A stretch of DNA of 64,000 nt from assembly GCA_016758965.1 (NCBI GenBank), contig JAEPRB010000036.1:174854-238853 (forward strand). The letters are read 5' to 3'. Within the stretch, counting starts at the first letter, position 1, and each line of letters opens with the position of its first letter. The notes beneath the pieces are model-generated. The model saw only the letters and a list, made by a program, of their open reading frames with translations. It did no database searches and was not told where the DNA came from. The translations under genes were made by a program, and so were the position numbers. The DNA comes from Circinella minor (Eukaryota > Mucoromycota > Mucoromycetes > Mucorales > Lichtheimiaceae). This document shows positions 23,380 to 41,200 of this stretch, piece after piece.

Positions 23380-26300
23380 AACATCTGTTCTGTAAAATTA
23401 TTCTATTTGACTTAGTCATTCCTTGTTACCTTTCTGCACGTTATTCTACTTACATTTTAATATATCTTCTTTTATTCTAATAATAATAAATTAAACTGAA
23501 TTTGATGTTTTGTTCATCTCAGTGAATTTTATATCTACAGTATCGATATTGGATATCTAATCTTCTATTAGTATGATACAACCAACATCAATCAATGATC
23601 TCGCTTTCACATGAAGTCGAGTCAAAATTATTTTGCTACTATTTTCTTTAGGTTAAAAGATTATTACAATATATATTTAATAATCATCCCGAGTCGGTCA
23701 TAGGCACCAAGTGACGTTTGACCCGCACCATGAAGACAAAAAAGATAATTTTTATATAAAGCTCAATTATCTAATTTTATTATTGCTATAAATCATGCTA
23801 CATCAATCATATAATTTAATGCATAAAAGTCACAAATATACGGGTAGTTATTATCGCTATCAATATTATAACTGTGTACGAAATATAGTTCACACTGGAT
23901 ATTATATAACGATAATACTATATATACCGTCGCTGCTCGCTATAACGATATTCGATACGTATGAGGATATTTCGATATAACGATGGGGTTTTGGTGTCCA
24001 AGACAGATTAAGCAGGGAAATATCGCTAATTTTCTATAGTGATATCCGATAGGGTTTAAGCAAAAATATCGTTATATCGAGCGAACAAAGAATATAGTTA
24101 TATTTTCAAAAAGTAAATGATACGTAGTAGTTGCTGGACATTTTTTAATCTTCTAAGTTTAGTTTTTGAACTTTTTTGCCAAGAGTCTAATGCTCTGAAC
24201 ATTAAATTTATCTTGGACTGTCCTCTTTTCCAGAGAAAAAGATCCAATTCTGCTTCTTCCTTATGACAAACCTACTTTGTTTTTTTATCCACTGTGAAAA
24301 CCAAACCCATCATAGGCTATTTTGTATGGTGTTATAATAATAAGTAGACAGTTTTTGGCGCTTAGTAAATACTCGCAATTTTTTTCTTATGGACCATCAG
24401 CATTAATTATATGTGATGACCTGGTTCTAATTCAATTAGAACTAGTAAGACAAGTCATATTTAATAAAAGAAAAACTGTGCAAAAGAAAAAACAGAATCG
24501 TTATATCATTATTGCGTATTTACAGTATAAACGATACAATGTTCTAGAGCTTTCTTCTTTTTGCAAGACGTATAGATACACCTGAGGCCGAGTACATATG
24601 GATAGGATTTTACCCGATTATTATAGCTCAGATAAAGAATTCGTTATAGCGATAATTCGGTATAACGATGCTCTTTATTTGGTCTCAGGGGGCATATCAT
24701 TATAGCGAGCGGCGACGGATATATATATCGTCGTGGATGAAGCTTGGTACGTTATGGACACACAGTCTTCACTTCACATTCTCAAATTCTCTACATTGAA
24801 AGAAGATTATTACAAAAAAACGTTAAACGGAGGAGCCCCAGATGAATTATTACGGTTCGAGATTGGTTCTATTCTACCTTTCGACCAGCCAAATCGAATT
24901 TCATCATAAGCTGAATTCTGACAAACAATAGTAAGAAGATCGTCCATCGAAAGCATATTGAGAGTACTTTAATAAGAATTTTGGTATTGGTACGACAAAT
25001 AATATGATTTGAACATAATGGCTTGATAATATTTTCAAAAGTGCTTGAAATTTAGTATGAAATTTTGTCGTGTGTATGTACAAGTATGTTTCTACTCATG
25101 CTAATTTTTGAACCCATCATAATCATTGCTGTAGATCTGAAGAAGAAAATGTTCCATACATTTATAAATTACAATTTGTCGCAGAGACATTATTATACTA
25201 TTTAGTGCTTCACATCAATTGCATTCTCATTTTATATCTAAAAGGATTTCGTGAGACAAAAAGTTTGTTTAAAAAAATACAGGGAATACGTTTCTTTTTA
25301 TGACGATAATATGTGTTTTTTTTTTTTTTGTGAAAGCAAAATGGAAGATAATTCTTGTAAATAGGTAATAGATAGTAGTAGTTTCTCCTTCGAAAAATAA
25401 TAATAATGATGAGGACGATTACACGTAGCACAATCATAGTTATTTTCCACCTTTAACAAACCTTAAAATTATAATGTTGCAATGTGACGCTTTATTAGCA
25501 AGGAGAAGGAAGTTGTACAAGAACAAAGAGATGTATCTTTATTTATCCTTGTTGCTACCATAATACTCTGCCGAATTTTTAGTTTATGTGCTATGTGACA
25601 CATTTTTTTCTGCAAGTAACAAAAAATCATTAATATCTTTCTATCTGTTTTTTTTTCTTTTGTAGTACATCCTCAAAAATTGACAGGGTTTATTACCTAT
25701 TATTTAATATTGGAGTTATATATAAATTTTATTATAATAATAATAGTATACTTTCTTCAAATATCTTTTATATACTAGACAACGACCTAACAACAAAATA
25801 GTTATAATGAACAATTCAAAAATTAAATCAATAACCGTGAACAATAGTGGTGTTCATGGTGATTATCTTCATAAGAAAATTTTCCAGTAAATTTATGCAC
25901 CGATTGTGTGTGCCTTTCTTTTCCAACTCACACACTCTCTTTTCTCCCTTTCTCGCCTTTTTGCTCCTCTCCCATAATAAGTGGCAGCGACACTTTTTTT
26001 ATTAGCTACCTTTTTTCAATAAAGTGTCAAGGGAGTAAAGAAGAAGAAGACCAACAAAGTTAATCGGTCAAAATAATTTGACATTATTTTATATAAAAAC
26101 GAGCAGTTTTTCATCAAATTCGGGTCACTAACAATCAGGTTCATCTTGTACCCAGGTAATAATATTAAAAGGTTAAATTCCAATAATCGAATATAAATCA
26201 AAACTACAGCAAAAATACTAAAGTAAATATATTCAAAATAAGAAGGAAAAAAAGGGCAGTCTTTTTATTTCGTCACACATACGGCACACAGCATCACCAT

Positions 26301-26565
26301 ACCAATTGTTACTTGGCAACCGAAACTATTTTTTTATCTGGACAATATATTACATATTTATTATTCGGTGTTCGTGTTATATATACCTTTTTTTTTACAT
26401 TCCAAAAAAAGAAAAATAAGAATAACAACAATACGCGTATTCATCATCAAAAGATACGATTTATTCTACCAACCTTTTCTAAACAACTACAGTAACAGCT
26501 GTAATTTTATTTATTAAAAAAATACGAGCTTCAAAACGAATATAACAAAATAACATCATCTCGTA
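23380..26565. other. Intergenic region between ERG7 and adenylate cyclase
   Basis: Gene-poor AT-rich DNA around the inverted-repeat element at 23921-24727. The segment 25890-26560, with CT-rich tracts and TATA-like runs, is probably the promoter and 5' leader of the adenylate cyclase gene. The frame at 24322-24585 lies inside the element and has no recognisable transposase features. Confidence 0.5.
23921..24727. mobile_element. Terminal-inverted-repeat element, about 0.8 kb (pogo/Tigger-like ends)
   Basis: The left end TATATACCGTCGCTGCTCGC plus TATAACGATAT is mirrored at 24694-24727, with two or three differences over about 32 bp. Sub-terminal copies of the TATAACGAT / ATCGTTATA unit occur inside both ends. 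Such CG-containing, TATAACGA-rich ends resemble pogo/Tigger-type transposons (inference from memory of the family). No transposase is recognisable, so it is a non-autonomous or decayed copy. Confidence 0.6.
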
Positions 26566-29500
26566 ATGATACCGGGTAATGCTCGACACACGCCCCCGCG
26601 GAACCATCAAAGTAAACAGAAACGTAATCCCGTTCCGTACCCTCGGGGAGGAAGACATATAGGTGATGGCGTGTTACCTCATCAGCAATCACCTTCAGCA
26701 ACATTAACAAACATGGCTCACCATGAACGTTCCGGTTCAACGGAATATAAAGACCATGAATATTTATCACCACTTCAGCAACACCCAACCCAACAGCAGC
26801 AGCAGCAGCAACCACAACAGCAACCACAGCAACAACAAAGTAGGTTCTCTCTCACTCAAACAAATCAAATAAAACTTATATGTATTAAAAAATTATTATT
26901 CTTATTATTATTAGCATCTGATCCATCACTTTTATCCGTTCATTCAGCACCCAAGGATAAAAAGAAACCATTATTTCGATTTGGTAAAAAGAAGAGTAAG
27001 TTATTCTATAAACGAAACAGAAACAAATCAATATTTTGACTAGAGAAAAGAGAGCGAGGCGTGGTATATATTATGGTGTATTGCTATAAAACCAACTGTG
27101 AGAGAGAAGGGGCTTTAAATTTAGTGGAGTAAAGGAAAATATATTCTTTTCTTTTGGTTTCTAATCAATGGAATGAGGGGCTGTTTTTCATGGTTTATTT
27201 TTTTCTCTGTGTGACAAAATATCATTTATTGGGGGGTACTATTATAAATGTTTTGTTATAAGCAGGCCGATCTGACTTGTCTTCCGTCTCTACAGCATTG
27301 TCAAGTTCAGTGGGCGTGGCAGCAGGTGGACCACAACCTATGGCTGCAACAGCAGCGATAAATCAAGCGACAACAGCAAGTGGGGGTCACAATAACACGT
27401 CCATGACATCACTTCATCATCATCCTCGAAAACGATCTAACGAATATGAATTTCGACAACCTCATCCATTAGACGCATCTTCATTAGATGATTCGTCTAT
27501 TATGTCTTCAGGACAATCAAGTCAACGTTCTCCTTATAGTAGCTATTATAATGTCCATGGTGCTTATGGAGATCGTAAAAAATCGGGTGGATCGTATGTT
27601 AGCCGTAAAGGGAAGGATCGTGAGAAATCAGAATCTAGCTTTTCGAGTGCCGGACGAATGGATAGCGGATTTCGAAGCAGGGTAAAATAAATTGACACTT
27701 TTGTTTATACAATATCTACTTTATAATTAGAATACAAAAGAACTTATTTTATTTTATTTTGTATTTTAGGATAATATGGAATGTAAGTTTATTTTCTAAT
27801 AATATGGAAAGAGACCACGTTTTAAATAATGATTTTTTTTCTAAAAAAAAAAAAATACAATAATAGTATATGTCGATCAAAACTTTGCTAGTATGGAAGG
27901 AATCGTAAATCCTGATTTTTATGCTGTACAACCAAATAATAATGGGTATGCTCATCCAACGTCACATCCAATACAAGTAAGTGCATGAAAAAGGCAAAAA
28001 AAAAAATGGAGGAGACGTAGATTACCGAATTTGATATATGCAAGATAATAATAGTAACGTTCATTGTTTTTTGTGTCAGCCTCAGGATTCTGCAGAACCA
28101 TGGGCACCACCTGATAGCTGGGCTGTGCAACCCGCAGAGAGTATACCAGGATCTGATATACAATCTTCAACACTAATTGACGATGAAGCATCTGAATATG
28201 ATGGGTATTCCCTTATGGAACCACAAAAATATGACATGCCAAGAAAAAATGCAAGTATAGTTCAAAAGCAGGAAAAAGGGGTTGCCATATGAGTATATAT
28301 TGTAAACGATATTAAATGATTAATCTGTAATGGATTCTTGTTATAGTATTGCATCCGTATTTTCCGTCCTGATGGAACATTTGCCACATTACAGCTCCCA
28401 TTATCTACTTCAGCAAACGAAATTGTTCAACGATTAGCTAGTAAATTCTTTATGCCTGATCTAAGCAAACTCAATTTAATGATTAAGAGAAACAAATTAG
28501 GTAATAATTATTTCATTATATTAGTATAATAAATAAATGAATGTCTATTCTTAACATATTGGACATAAAATAGAGCGCATTCTACAACCAACCGAACGAC
28601 CCTTACAAATACAAAAGACATTATTAGAACAAATGGGATATAGTGAACAGGACAACATTGAAGACGTCGGACGTGAGGATAATTCATATTTATTAAGATA
28701 TGTATTTGGACAAAACATGGGAAATATAGGAAATGAACAAGAAGCTGATTATAGCGAACATCAACATATTGATTTACAAGCACGTAACTTACCTACGGTA
28801 CCGATATTCTTATACAAATATGCACAACGCATTGTTTCACTTGACTTATCGAAAAACTTACAAATGGAGATCCCTGTTGATTTTATTCAAATGTGTCGAC
28901 ATCTAAAACAACTCTGGTTAGCCAACAATGATTATGTAGCAATACCTCAATCTATTCGATTTGTCCGTGGGCTTGAGCATCTTAACATTTCGGGTAATCG
29001 ATTACGCGATTTACAACATGCACGACTGGAAGATATTCCTGGTTTAAAGACGATGCGCGTATACAACAATCGCCTGGAAAAACTACCCCAATCCTTTGCA
29101 TCATTCAAACAATTGACTATGCTCTTCGTATCTAACAATGCATTCACCACATTTCCTGAAGTCATTTGCGAGATCACCAGTCTTGCTTACCTAGACATTA
29201 GTTTCAACAAAATACAATCTTTTCCTGACGAAATCGGTAATTTAAAAAATCTGGTCCGACTTTTTGCCATTGCTAATCGATTTTCTGGTAGCTTACCACC
29301 AAGTTTTGCCAAATTGGAGAATTTACAAGAACTCGATATTCGACAAAATTTAATTACAGAACTCGACGTACTATCTCAATTACCCAAACTCGAGATTTTA
29401 TTTGTTGGATACAACGCTGTCAGTATTGTTGGATGCGAATTCAAGAGTTTACGACAATTAAAAATGACAAAGAATCATTTGACACAATTTAATTTGGGCG

Positions 29501-32500
29501 GGTCACGGCGATCTTCTGAAGAGAACAATCAACATAATAGCAACACCATTACTGGGATACCAGCGCCCATTGCTACGAGTTATGAAGGAGCAATGTTGAC
29601 GGATCTTGATTTGTCAAGCTGTATGTTATCTTCGTTGCCCGAGGACGTCTTTCTTTATACACCTTTATTGGAAGAATTGGTCTTGGACAGTAACACACTC
29701 AATTCGATTCCCAGTAGTATTGGTGCACTTCGCAAACTTCTTCGATTATCGGTTCAAAGCAACTTTCTGGATAGTTTACCTTCGGAAATATCCAAGTTGG
29801 GCGAACTCAAGGTGTTGGATGCACAAAAGAACAATTTGAAAATGCTACCCAAGGAGATTTGGTTATGTGCTTCGTTACAAACACTCAATTGTTCATCTAA
29901 TTTGTTGGAGACATTCCCTAAGCCATTTTCTGCCCCTGGTGTTGCATTGCATCTTCCAATGGCACCGCAACCAGATGCTGTTGTTCCACCTTCTGTTGTA
30001 GCCAATGCCAACGATGGAGTTTTACCAAGTCCGTTGGGTGGACACGCAGGTCAAGGTATGGTGCCGGGTACAACAGGTGCATTCAGGGATCCTTCTTCTA
30101 CAATGGATGACAATAACACCATGGCAGTCAGCCCAGGTAGCACATTGCAATCACCACCCAACTTTAATCCTCCTTCATTTTTTGCAAGTCCACGTAATCA
30201 CCCACCTCCTTTATCATTATCTTTACGTCGTCTATTCCTTGGTGATAATCGTCTAACGAATGAAATCTGGTCACCACTCATGCTGTTCCTTGAACTACGA
30301 ACACTCAACCTATCGTTCAACGATCTCGATGAAATACCACCGGAGCATTTATGTCATCAACATTTATACGAACTTTATTTGTCCGGGAACCATTTAACAT
30401 CTTTGCCAGCAGATGATATTGAAAAACTTAGTTACTTACGTGTATTGGCTGTCAATGGAAACAAATTACAAACATTACCTGCGGAAATCGGCAAGTTACG
30501 TAAATTGTTGGTATTGGATGTGGGTAACAACGTCTTGAAGTATAATATTGCAAATTGGCCCTACGATTGGAATTGGTATATGTTTTTCTCTCTTATCTTT
30601 TATCATTGTATAAATGGGAACAGAATGTTAATATACTAATATGTAAAAAATTAAAATAAAAATAAAAACTTTACAGGAATTGGAACTTGAGCTTGAAGTT
30701 TTTGAACCTTTCAGGAAATAAACGATTGGAAATCAAAAAAATGCATCCGGAAGCACAGGGACCGAAGGAAAAGGATTTGGCCGATTTCAGTGCCTTGACG
30801 CGATTACGGATGTTGGGCTTGATGGATATTACTATTTTAGGAGTGTCCATTCCTGAAGAATCGTCAGATCGTCGTGTGCGTACATCACCTTCTGAAGTTA
30901 ACAATATGGCCTATGGTATAGCTGATTGGCTGGGCTCGAACGAGCATTTGGGTACATGGGATCTGGTTATGCCACGCTTCCGAAACAATGATGACGAAAG
31001 CATTTTTGGACTTTTTGATGGTCGCAAAAGTTCACGAACTGGCTGCAAATTAACCAAGTTCTTAAATGATCATCTTACATATCATGTCATGAACGAATTA
31101 CGGAAGCTAAAAGAAGATGATACGGTGGTGAGTGCGCTTCGACGATCGTTTTTATCATTGGAAAAAGGATCGGGTGGACAAATAGGAGATGAAAAAGATT
31201 CAGGAGCAAGTGCAGTCGTATGTTATATTTCCGGTACCAAATTATATGTTGCCAACGTGGGGGATGCAATGGCGGTTATTTCCCGCAACAATGGACAAGC
31301 CTATGAAATTACGCACAAACATATTTCATTAAATCCGAGTGAAATTTCACGCATACGAGCTGCAGGTGGTTACGTGTCCAATACGGGCAAATTGAATGGT
31401 GAACTCAAAGTGTCCCGAGGTTTTGGTTATTTTGATTTAATTCCTGTTGTTAATGCCAACCCATATGTGGCCACCATTGAATTATCCGAAAATGACGAAT
31501 TTGTGATTATGGCATCGCGCGGATTATGGGAACGTATGAATTATCAAACTGCAGTAGACGTGGCACGAACGGAAAAGGATGATTTAATGGCAGCAGCACA
31601 AAAGCTACGTGACTTTGCAATTACGTATGGTGCTGAAAAGGATTTGATGGTTATGGTGATTGGTGTTGGTGATTTATTCGACAAGCGTGATAAACGATTT
31701 CGATTTTTACGTGGCCCAGGTCGTGGTGCTGCAGGTGCGGATGCAGCTGGGATTTTATTGGATGATGTATCACTGGGACCTGCTGGTTTACTGGGTGGTA
31801 AAAATAAAAGAAGAGGAAAAGAAGAAGGCCCTGGTGATTCTACTTTGGCTCGTTTGGATCGTGAAGTACCTCCACCTATTAATCAAGTTGCATTAGTCTT
31901 CACGGATATTAAAAGCTCAACATTATTGTGGGAAACTCAACCAGAAAGCATGCGATCTGCTATCAAGATCCACGATGCGGTCATGCGACGTACACTACGT
32001 AGCGTTGGTGGTTATGAAGTCAAGACGGAAGGTGATGCATTCATGGTGTGTTTTCAAAATATTACATCGGCATTATTATGGTGTTTTACTGTTCAACTAC
32101 AATTACTAGATGCAGACTGGCCAGCTGGGATTTTATCTACTGCTGAAGGTCGAGAAATTACAGATCAAGAATCTGGGCAAGTGATCTACCGTGGATTATC
32201 TGTCCGTATGGGTGTTCATTGGGGTACTCCTGTATTTGAGCGTAACCCAATTACAAGTCGTATGGATTATTTCGGTCCTGTAGTAAACAAGGCAAGCCGT
32301 ATCTGTAATGCGGCTGATGGCGGCCAGATCTGTGTGTCATCAGATGTTGTTGCTGCATTACGTAACTTCCCTGGTGTCTTAGATGACAATACTCTTGGAA
32401 TGGATGATTTGCCTACTTCGGCCAACAATTATTTAATCAGTCGAGATATCCAACAACTAAAACGGTTAGGATTCCATGTAATGGAATTAGGCGTACGTCG

Positions 32501-33380
32501 ATTAAAGGGGTTAGAAACACCTGAGATGTTAAGCTTAGTCTATCCAAAACAATTGGCGGGTCGTATGGAGTTAGAAGAACAAAATGCCATGATGGAAGAA
32601 AATGCAAATGCAAACAATGCTACCTCTACAGCTGCTGGGACTCCAGGTACAACAGGAGGAACGACTACACCTGCTGCTACGAGTACACGAGGTAACAAAT
32701 CGCCATCAGCATCGCCACGTCTTTTAGCGACAGCTGAAACATCACGAACAACATCACCTCATCCCATAGAAGAAGATATAGAAGAAGAAATGGAAGTGGA
32801 AAGCAAAGATGAAGTGGAACCAGAAGATCCAGCTGTTAAAGTTGTTGAAGACAGCTTTGCTAAACGATTACCTCGACCTTCGACCATGTCATTTAAACCA
32901 AGCAACGGCAGTGCTGGTATCATGAATAATCGAGCCATCGATCCAAATTTGGTATGTGCTCTTAGCAGTTTAGCAATCCGATTAGAACGCTTAACTACTG
33001 GGAATAAACAACGAACAACAAGTAAAAGTACGACGATGAATAAGATGATTGAACGTCATATTATGTATGATGCAAATGATGAAGAATTGATGACGTTAAT
33101 GGAAAACTTTGTTACTCGAGTTGAGGTAAGTATCTAATATTAATTATTACTATTATAACAATAGGAAAGAAAAACGTGTCGTTAATTCTAATTTATTATT
33201 ACTATTATATAGAATGCGGTCTCGACACTTTATTTGCACAAGGTCGGACATTTTGCAAATGTATTAGAAAAGCTTGGTGAAGCTATTGAAGTGGATTCAA
33301 TGCATATACTACGTGCATTACAAATGTATTCCGATGTTGCTGGATTGACCGAGTCGCCTGCTGGTCTGGCCCCACTTTAA
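26566..33380 (+). CDS. CYR1: Adenylate cyclase (RA-LRR-PP2C-cyclase), fungal Cyr1/Uac1 type
   Basis: Ten exons: 26566-26839, 26915-26995, 27266-27681, 27770-27782 (13-nt microexon), 27867-27976, 28080-28280, 28347-28500, 28574-30575, 30677-33125, 33213-33380; 1955 residues (yeast Cyr1 2026). Order: Gln-rich N-terminus; a PWAPPDSWAV stretch that may be the G-alpha-binding segment; Ras-association domain from about 366 (YCIRIFRPDGTFATL); leucine-rich repeats about 470-1130; PP2C-like domain about 1160-1420; class III cyclase about 1488-1700, with metal-binding Asp1494 (FTDIKSST) and Asp1537 (EGDAF); and a C-terminal helix where yeast Cyr1 binds CAP. It makes cAMP from ATP under Ras or G-protein control, driving PKA. 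The exon 6 donor (GTTGCC) is unusual but is the only one found that keeps frame. Confidence 0.96.
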
Positions 33381-34249
33381 AAAATTCGCATCTCCTCTTT
33401 ACTTTTCGTTAATGATACACAATATACACGAATACTTTTCTGCCACAATACCCTTTGAAACCGTTTTTTCGTACTCTCTTTATCTTCTTATCCGACAGCA
33501 ACATGCTAAAAATTCAGAACGATAACATTTATTTTCTTCTAGTATTATTACATTTCTTATTATTTTTCTTATTATTATAACTAACTTTTTTTCGTTCTTC
33601 TTCCTAACAACAACAATCTTACCAAACACTAGCATCATTTTTTTTTCTTTTCTTTTTGTTACCACTTTTTTTTCATTTCACTTACACATACATACAACTC
33701 ACACAATTCAATTCACAACCCACTCTTACAAAAAGAATACGCACACACAAAATGTTTTATACCAAAAAACAAAAACAAAAACAAAAAAACTATAGCTAAT
33801 TTTTTGAATTTCTTCCAAAAATATTTGTAATTATAATTTAAAATCATAAGTGTGATTCTCCGATAAAACATTTAACCGAAAAGTGGGCTGCTACACCTTT
33901 TAGAAAAGAAGCAGAGCAAGGGTGTCAGTTGATTATCATGTAAAATATGAGTTCATTTTTATGACTTACTGAAACCTATGCATTTAATTATCATACACTA
34001 TCATGAAAAAAAAATAACCATGCTCAAGAGAACAACAACAAACTAAAGAAGAATAGGAAGGCTACGCGTATAATACTCCCAACTTAAAATTTTCTCTTGG
34101 GCTGTTTACTTTTTATTTTTGGCTCTCAGCCCTTTTTTTATTTTTTATTTCGATTGCTTATTCTTATACATATATAATATCATTTTCATCGTCGCCTTCT
34201 CTTTTTCTCTCTCTTTTACCCTTCCCTTTTTTGAAAAAGGCATTGTTGA
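33381..34249. other. Intergenic spacer, adenylate cyclase to first kinase
   Basis: T-rich 3' flank, then A-rich DNA, then a promoter-like zone with an ACGCGT near 34063, a TATATAAT run near 34171 and CT-rich DNA just before the kinase start. The minus-strand lysine-rich frame at 33480-33665 is read-through of T tracts. No gene was seen. Confidence 0.5.
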
Positions 34250-37782
<3,533 letters not shown>

Positions 37783-38296
37783 ACCCATTTCTGAAACAGA
37801 AACGTGGAGCTTTAATTTTTTTTTCAAAGATTTTTTTTTGTATTTGTGCAGAGTAACAATGGCAGTGAGAAAGGGTAACCTGGCAACACGTTCCCTCTTT
37901 TTTTCTTTTTTTCTTTTTATCTTTTATCTTCTTTTCTTGTTTTCAATATCACACAGTTTTGATATTTAAATAGAGTTTTGTACTATTAAAAAAAAAAGAA
38001 AATCTCTTAAAAAACAAAACGGAAACATACACAAAAACACGTAAAAAAAAAGATTTTTTTTTCTCTGTAGTATATTCCTACCCCTCCCCTCCTCTTTCAA
38101 TCTCACTCCACTTTCTCTTTCTCGCTCTTTCCTTTTTGTTTCTTTTATAAAAAAAAAGGAAGATACTTATAATATTAGCTTTCGGATGAATACGACGACT
38201 CTTACTTTATTATACGACCAAAAGAATAGTAGTAAACGGCAAAAAGAAATTATTTCAGCAATACAACAACAACAAAAGAAAACAACAGTTTAATAT
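37783..38296 (+). other. Short spacer between the tandem kinases
   Basis: 514 bp. The first half is T-rich and A-rich and probably holds the 3' end of copy 1. The second half has CT-rich tracts (38080-38140) and an AACAACAACAAAAG leader before the next ATG. The open frame 37706-37969 is out-of-frame read-through from copy 1's last exon and is not a gene. Confidence 0.55.
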
Positions 38297-41200
38297 ATGT
38301 CGCAAGTCCCCTTATCATCGTCGTTCCTGAAGGGGTCTTCCTCCAGCAACAATAACTCCACCCCCTCTTTTGATCTTTATCGCTCTCGTTCTCGATCTGG
38401 TAGTCTCATGAGATCATCTTCCAATCATTCACCTCCTCATAATAACAATAGTAGTACAACAAGTACCAGCATGGCACGTCGATTTTCAGAAGCCTACACA
38501 CACCGATCTTCTTTTAGTAATAATAATAGTAATAATAATAATAATAATTACCAAGAAAATAATGATCCCTTGTTTCATCATTTACAAACCAATTTTTCAA
38601 CTACATCACTGGGTTCAACCACATCCTCATTTGCAACGGCAGATACTAATTGGGCCAATCGACTGGATGACTTTGAATTAAAATCACCTATTGGGTATGG
38701 TTCTTCTGCTGTGGTATATAGCGCCATATATAAACCAACAAGAAAACAGGTTGCTATAAAAATGATTGATTTGGATATGTTTGAAAGAAATCAAATTGAT
38801 GAACTTCGAAGAGAAACAGCATTAATGGCTTTATCAAAGCATCCAAATGTTCTACGCGTTTATGGCTCGTTTGTAAATGGATCCAAATTATATATTGTCA
38901 CACCTTATTTATCTGCTGGTAAAAATATACATATTTATTTTGAGAAAGAAAAAAAAATGATAGCAACTATAAATGTGAAGATAGTATTGGGAAAGAAAAA
39001 CTCAACGTAAACATGTGGCGAACTATTATTATGATTTAAAATTATATAGGATCTTGTTTAGATATTATCAAGACAGGATTTCAACATGGATTTGAAGAAT
39101 TTACAATTGCTACGATTCTTAAGCAAGCACTAGAAGGATTAGTGTATTTGCACAAGAATGGTCACATTCATCGTGATGTAAAAGCGGGAAATCTATTGAT
39201 GGATAACCATGGTGGTGTCCTGCTTGCCGATTTTGGAGTATCCAGTTCATTGGCTGAGAATGGAGATGTCCGAAAAACTTTTGTGGGAACGGTAAAACTA
39301 TAATCTACTATTTATTTTTTTTGGTGGTACGATTGAGAGTTTGTGTTTTATGAGAGGAGATATAGACAGAGACGTTGGTAACTGATGTAGTATAGTTAAT
39401 AAGCGAATAGCTGGTAAAAAAGAGAAAGAATTACATGAAATAGTTTTGGGGGTAGGAGATGGAAAGAAAGACAAATGACGTTATATTTTTTTTATATCGT
39501 ATCAATGTGTGTGTGTGTGTGTGTTTCTCTCTGAAGCGGTGATAATATTTTCTCACACACAGAGTTTATACTCACTCCATTTTGTAATAATCTTAACTAT
39601 CACTTTCAATTATTTTTCTACTTAGCCATGTTGGATGGCACCCGAAGTAATGGAACAAGCAGGTTATGATTATAAGGCTGATATTTGGAGTTTCGGTATA
39701 ACTGCACTTGAGTTAGCGAAAGGCCATGCGCCGTTTGCCAAATTTCCTCCAATGAAGGTATTAAATATATAACCTTATAAAGACATTTATTATATTCCTT
39801 TCTTCGATAGCACATATAAACAAACTAATACACTCTTAATTGATCATCAGGTTCTCATGCTGACCTTGTCCAACGATCCCCCGACTTTAGATCGGGAATC
39901 GACCGTGCACAAATATACAAAAAACTTCAAGGATATGATTGATTGCTGTCTTCAAAAAGATCCCCAGAAAAGGTAAATCAACTTTTTTAAATTTTACTAT
40001 CCCCTCTTTCTAAAAGGGAAGTGGTTAAAGAAGTGTATATGTAAATTTATATCAAATAAACAAAACTACTTTGAACTTATCATTATCATTTGTATGTTAG
40101 ACCGTCAGCTGAAAAGCTGTTACATCATGCATTTTTTAAACAAGCCAAAAAGAAAGAATATTTAGTCAAGGCTGTTTTGGCTCATGTTCCCTCTTTAGAG
40201 CAGCGGCCACACAAAAAGGTGCCACAAAAAGCTATTACTTTTGAATCTACCGAGCAGTGGGATTTCGATACGTCCACAACTGAAGAACCTTCTCCTATCG
40301 TTCCGCCAACTGCTACAACAGTATCAAATAACCCAACACCTAACGGTAACTCATCTTCTGCTAATACTCCTATTAATAGTAACAAAAAACATATATCGTT
40401 TGGTGATGTCGTTATTCGCGACCCACCTAAACCAGACCATGAACAAGAACAACAGACAAAAAAGAGTCGGTTTAGTGTGAACGCAGAAAATGCTAGTAGT
40501 TCAACAATTTCTTCGACATCCGATATTGTTCCTTTACCATTATCAAGGCTGTGTAGTCAAGATAGTATTCAAGGAGGTAATTATATCAAACAACAGAAAA
40601 GCCATGTTATACTTTTTTGCTTTTCTATTATAAAAAAAAAATCTTTTTAACATGTAAGAGTTTGCTATTTGTGGTCTTTAGAGCGAAAATCAAGGTTCGA
40701 GGTCCAACAACCGCCGGCATTATCATCATCATCATCATCACAATCCACCAAAGAACAACTACAACATCCACAACATCCATCTTCTGGTTCTGAAAGCGCT
40801 CTTTCAAGAGAAAATTCAAATTCATCTGGTTTATCATTACCAAGAAATAGTTCTACAAGTTCTACAAAGTCAAGTCGATTTTCTGTTGAAATTGAAAATC
40901 CTGCTGGACGGGATATTCAGCAACAACATCCCCATTCTGCCTTATCAACGAATGATCCTATAACAAATACTGCAACAGCAACAGCAACAGCAGCAACAGC
41001 AGCAACAGCAGCAACAGCAGGAGCGATATCAGCAGCATCATCTACTCAGCAACAGCAACAAGTAACACCATCACCGCCCACGAATATCACTACAACGACA
41101 GCAGTGACTTTACCCCAAGAATGTCGTAAAAAGGGAAGATTTGAATTGATTGGTGATACTCCAAGTGCAAAAACAAATGTAATATCTACTACCACAGTAG

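Noticed and set aside
24322..24585. Frame inside the inverted-repeat element as a transposase fragment
   Set aside because: No DDE-like or helix-turn-helix features; short and lysine/tyrosine-rich as expected by chance.
33480..33665. Lysine-rich minus-strand frame after adenylate cyclase
   Set aside because: Read-through of T-rich 3' flank; the same type of frame occurs beside most genes here.
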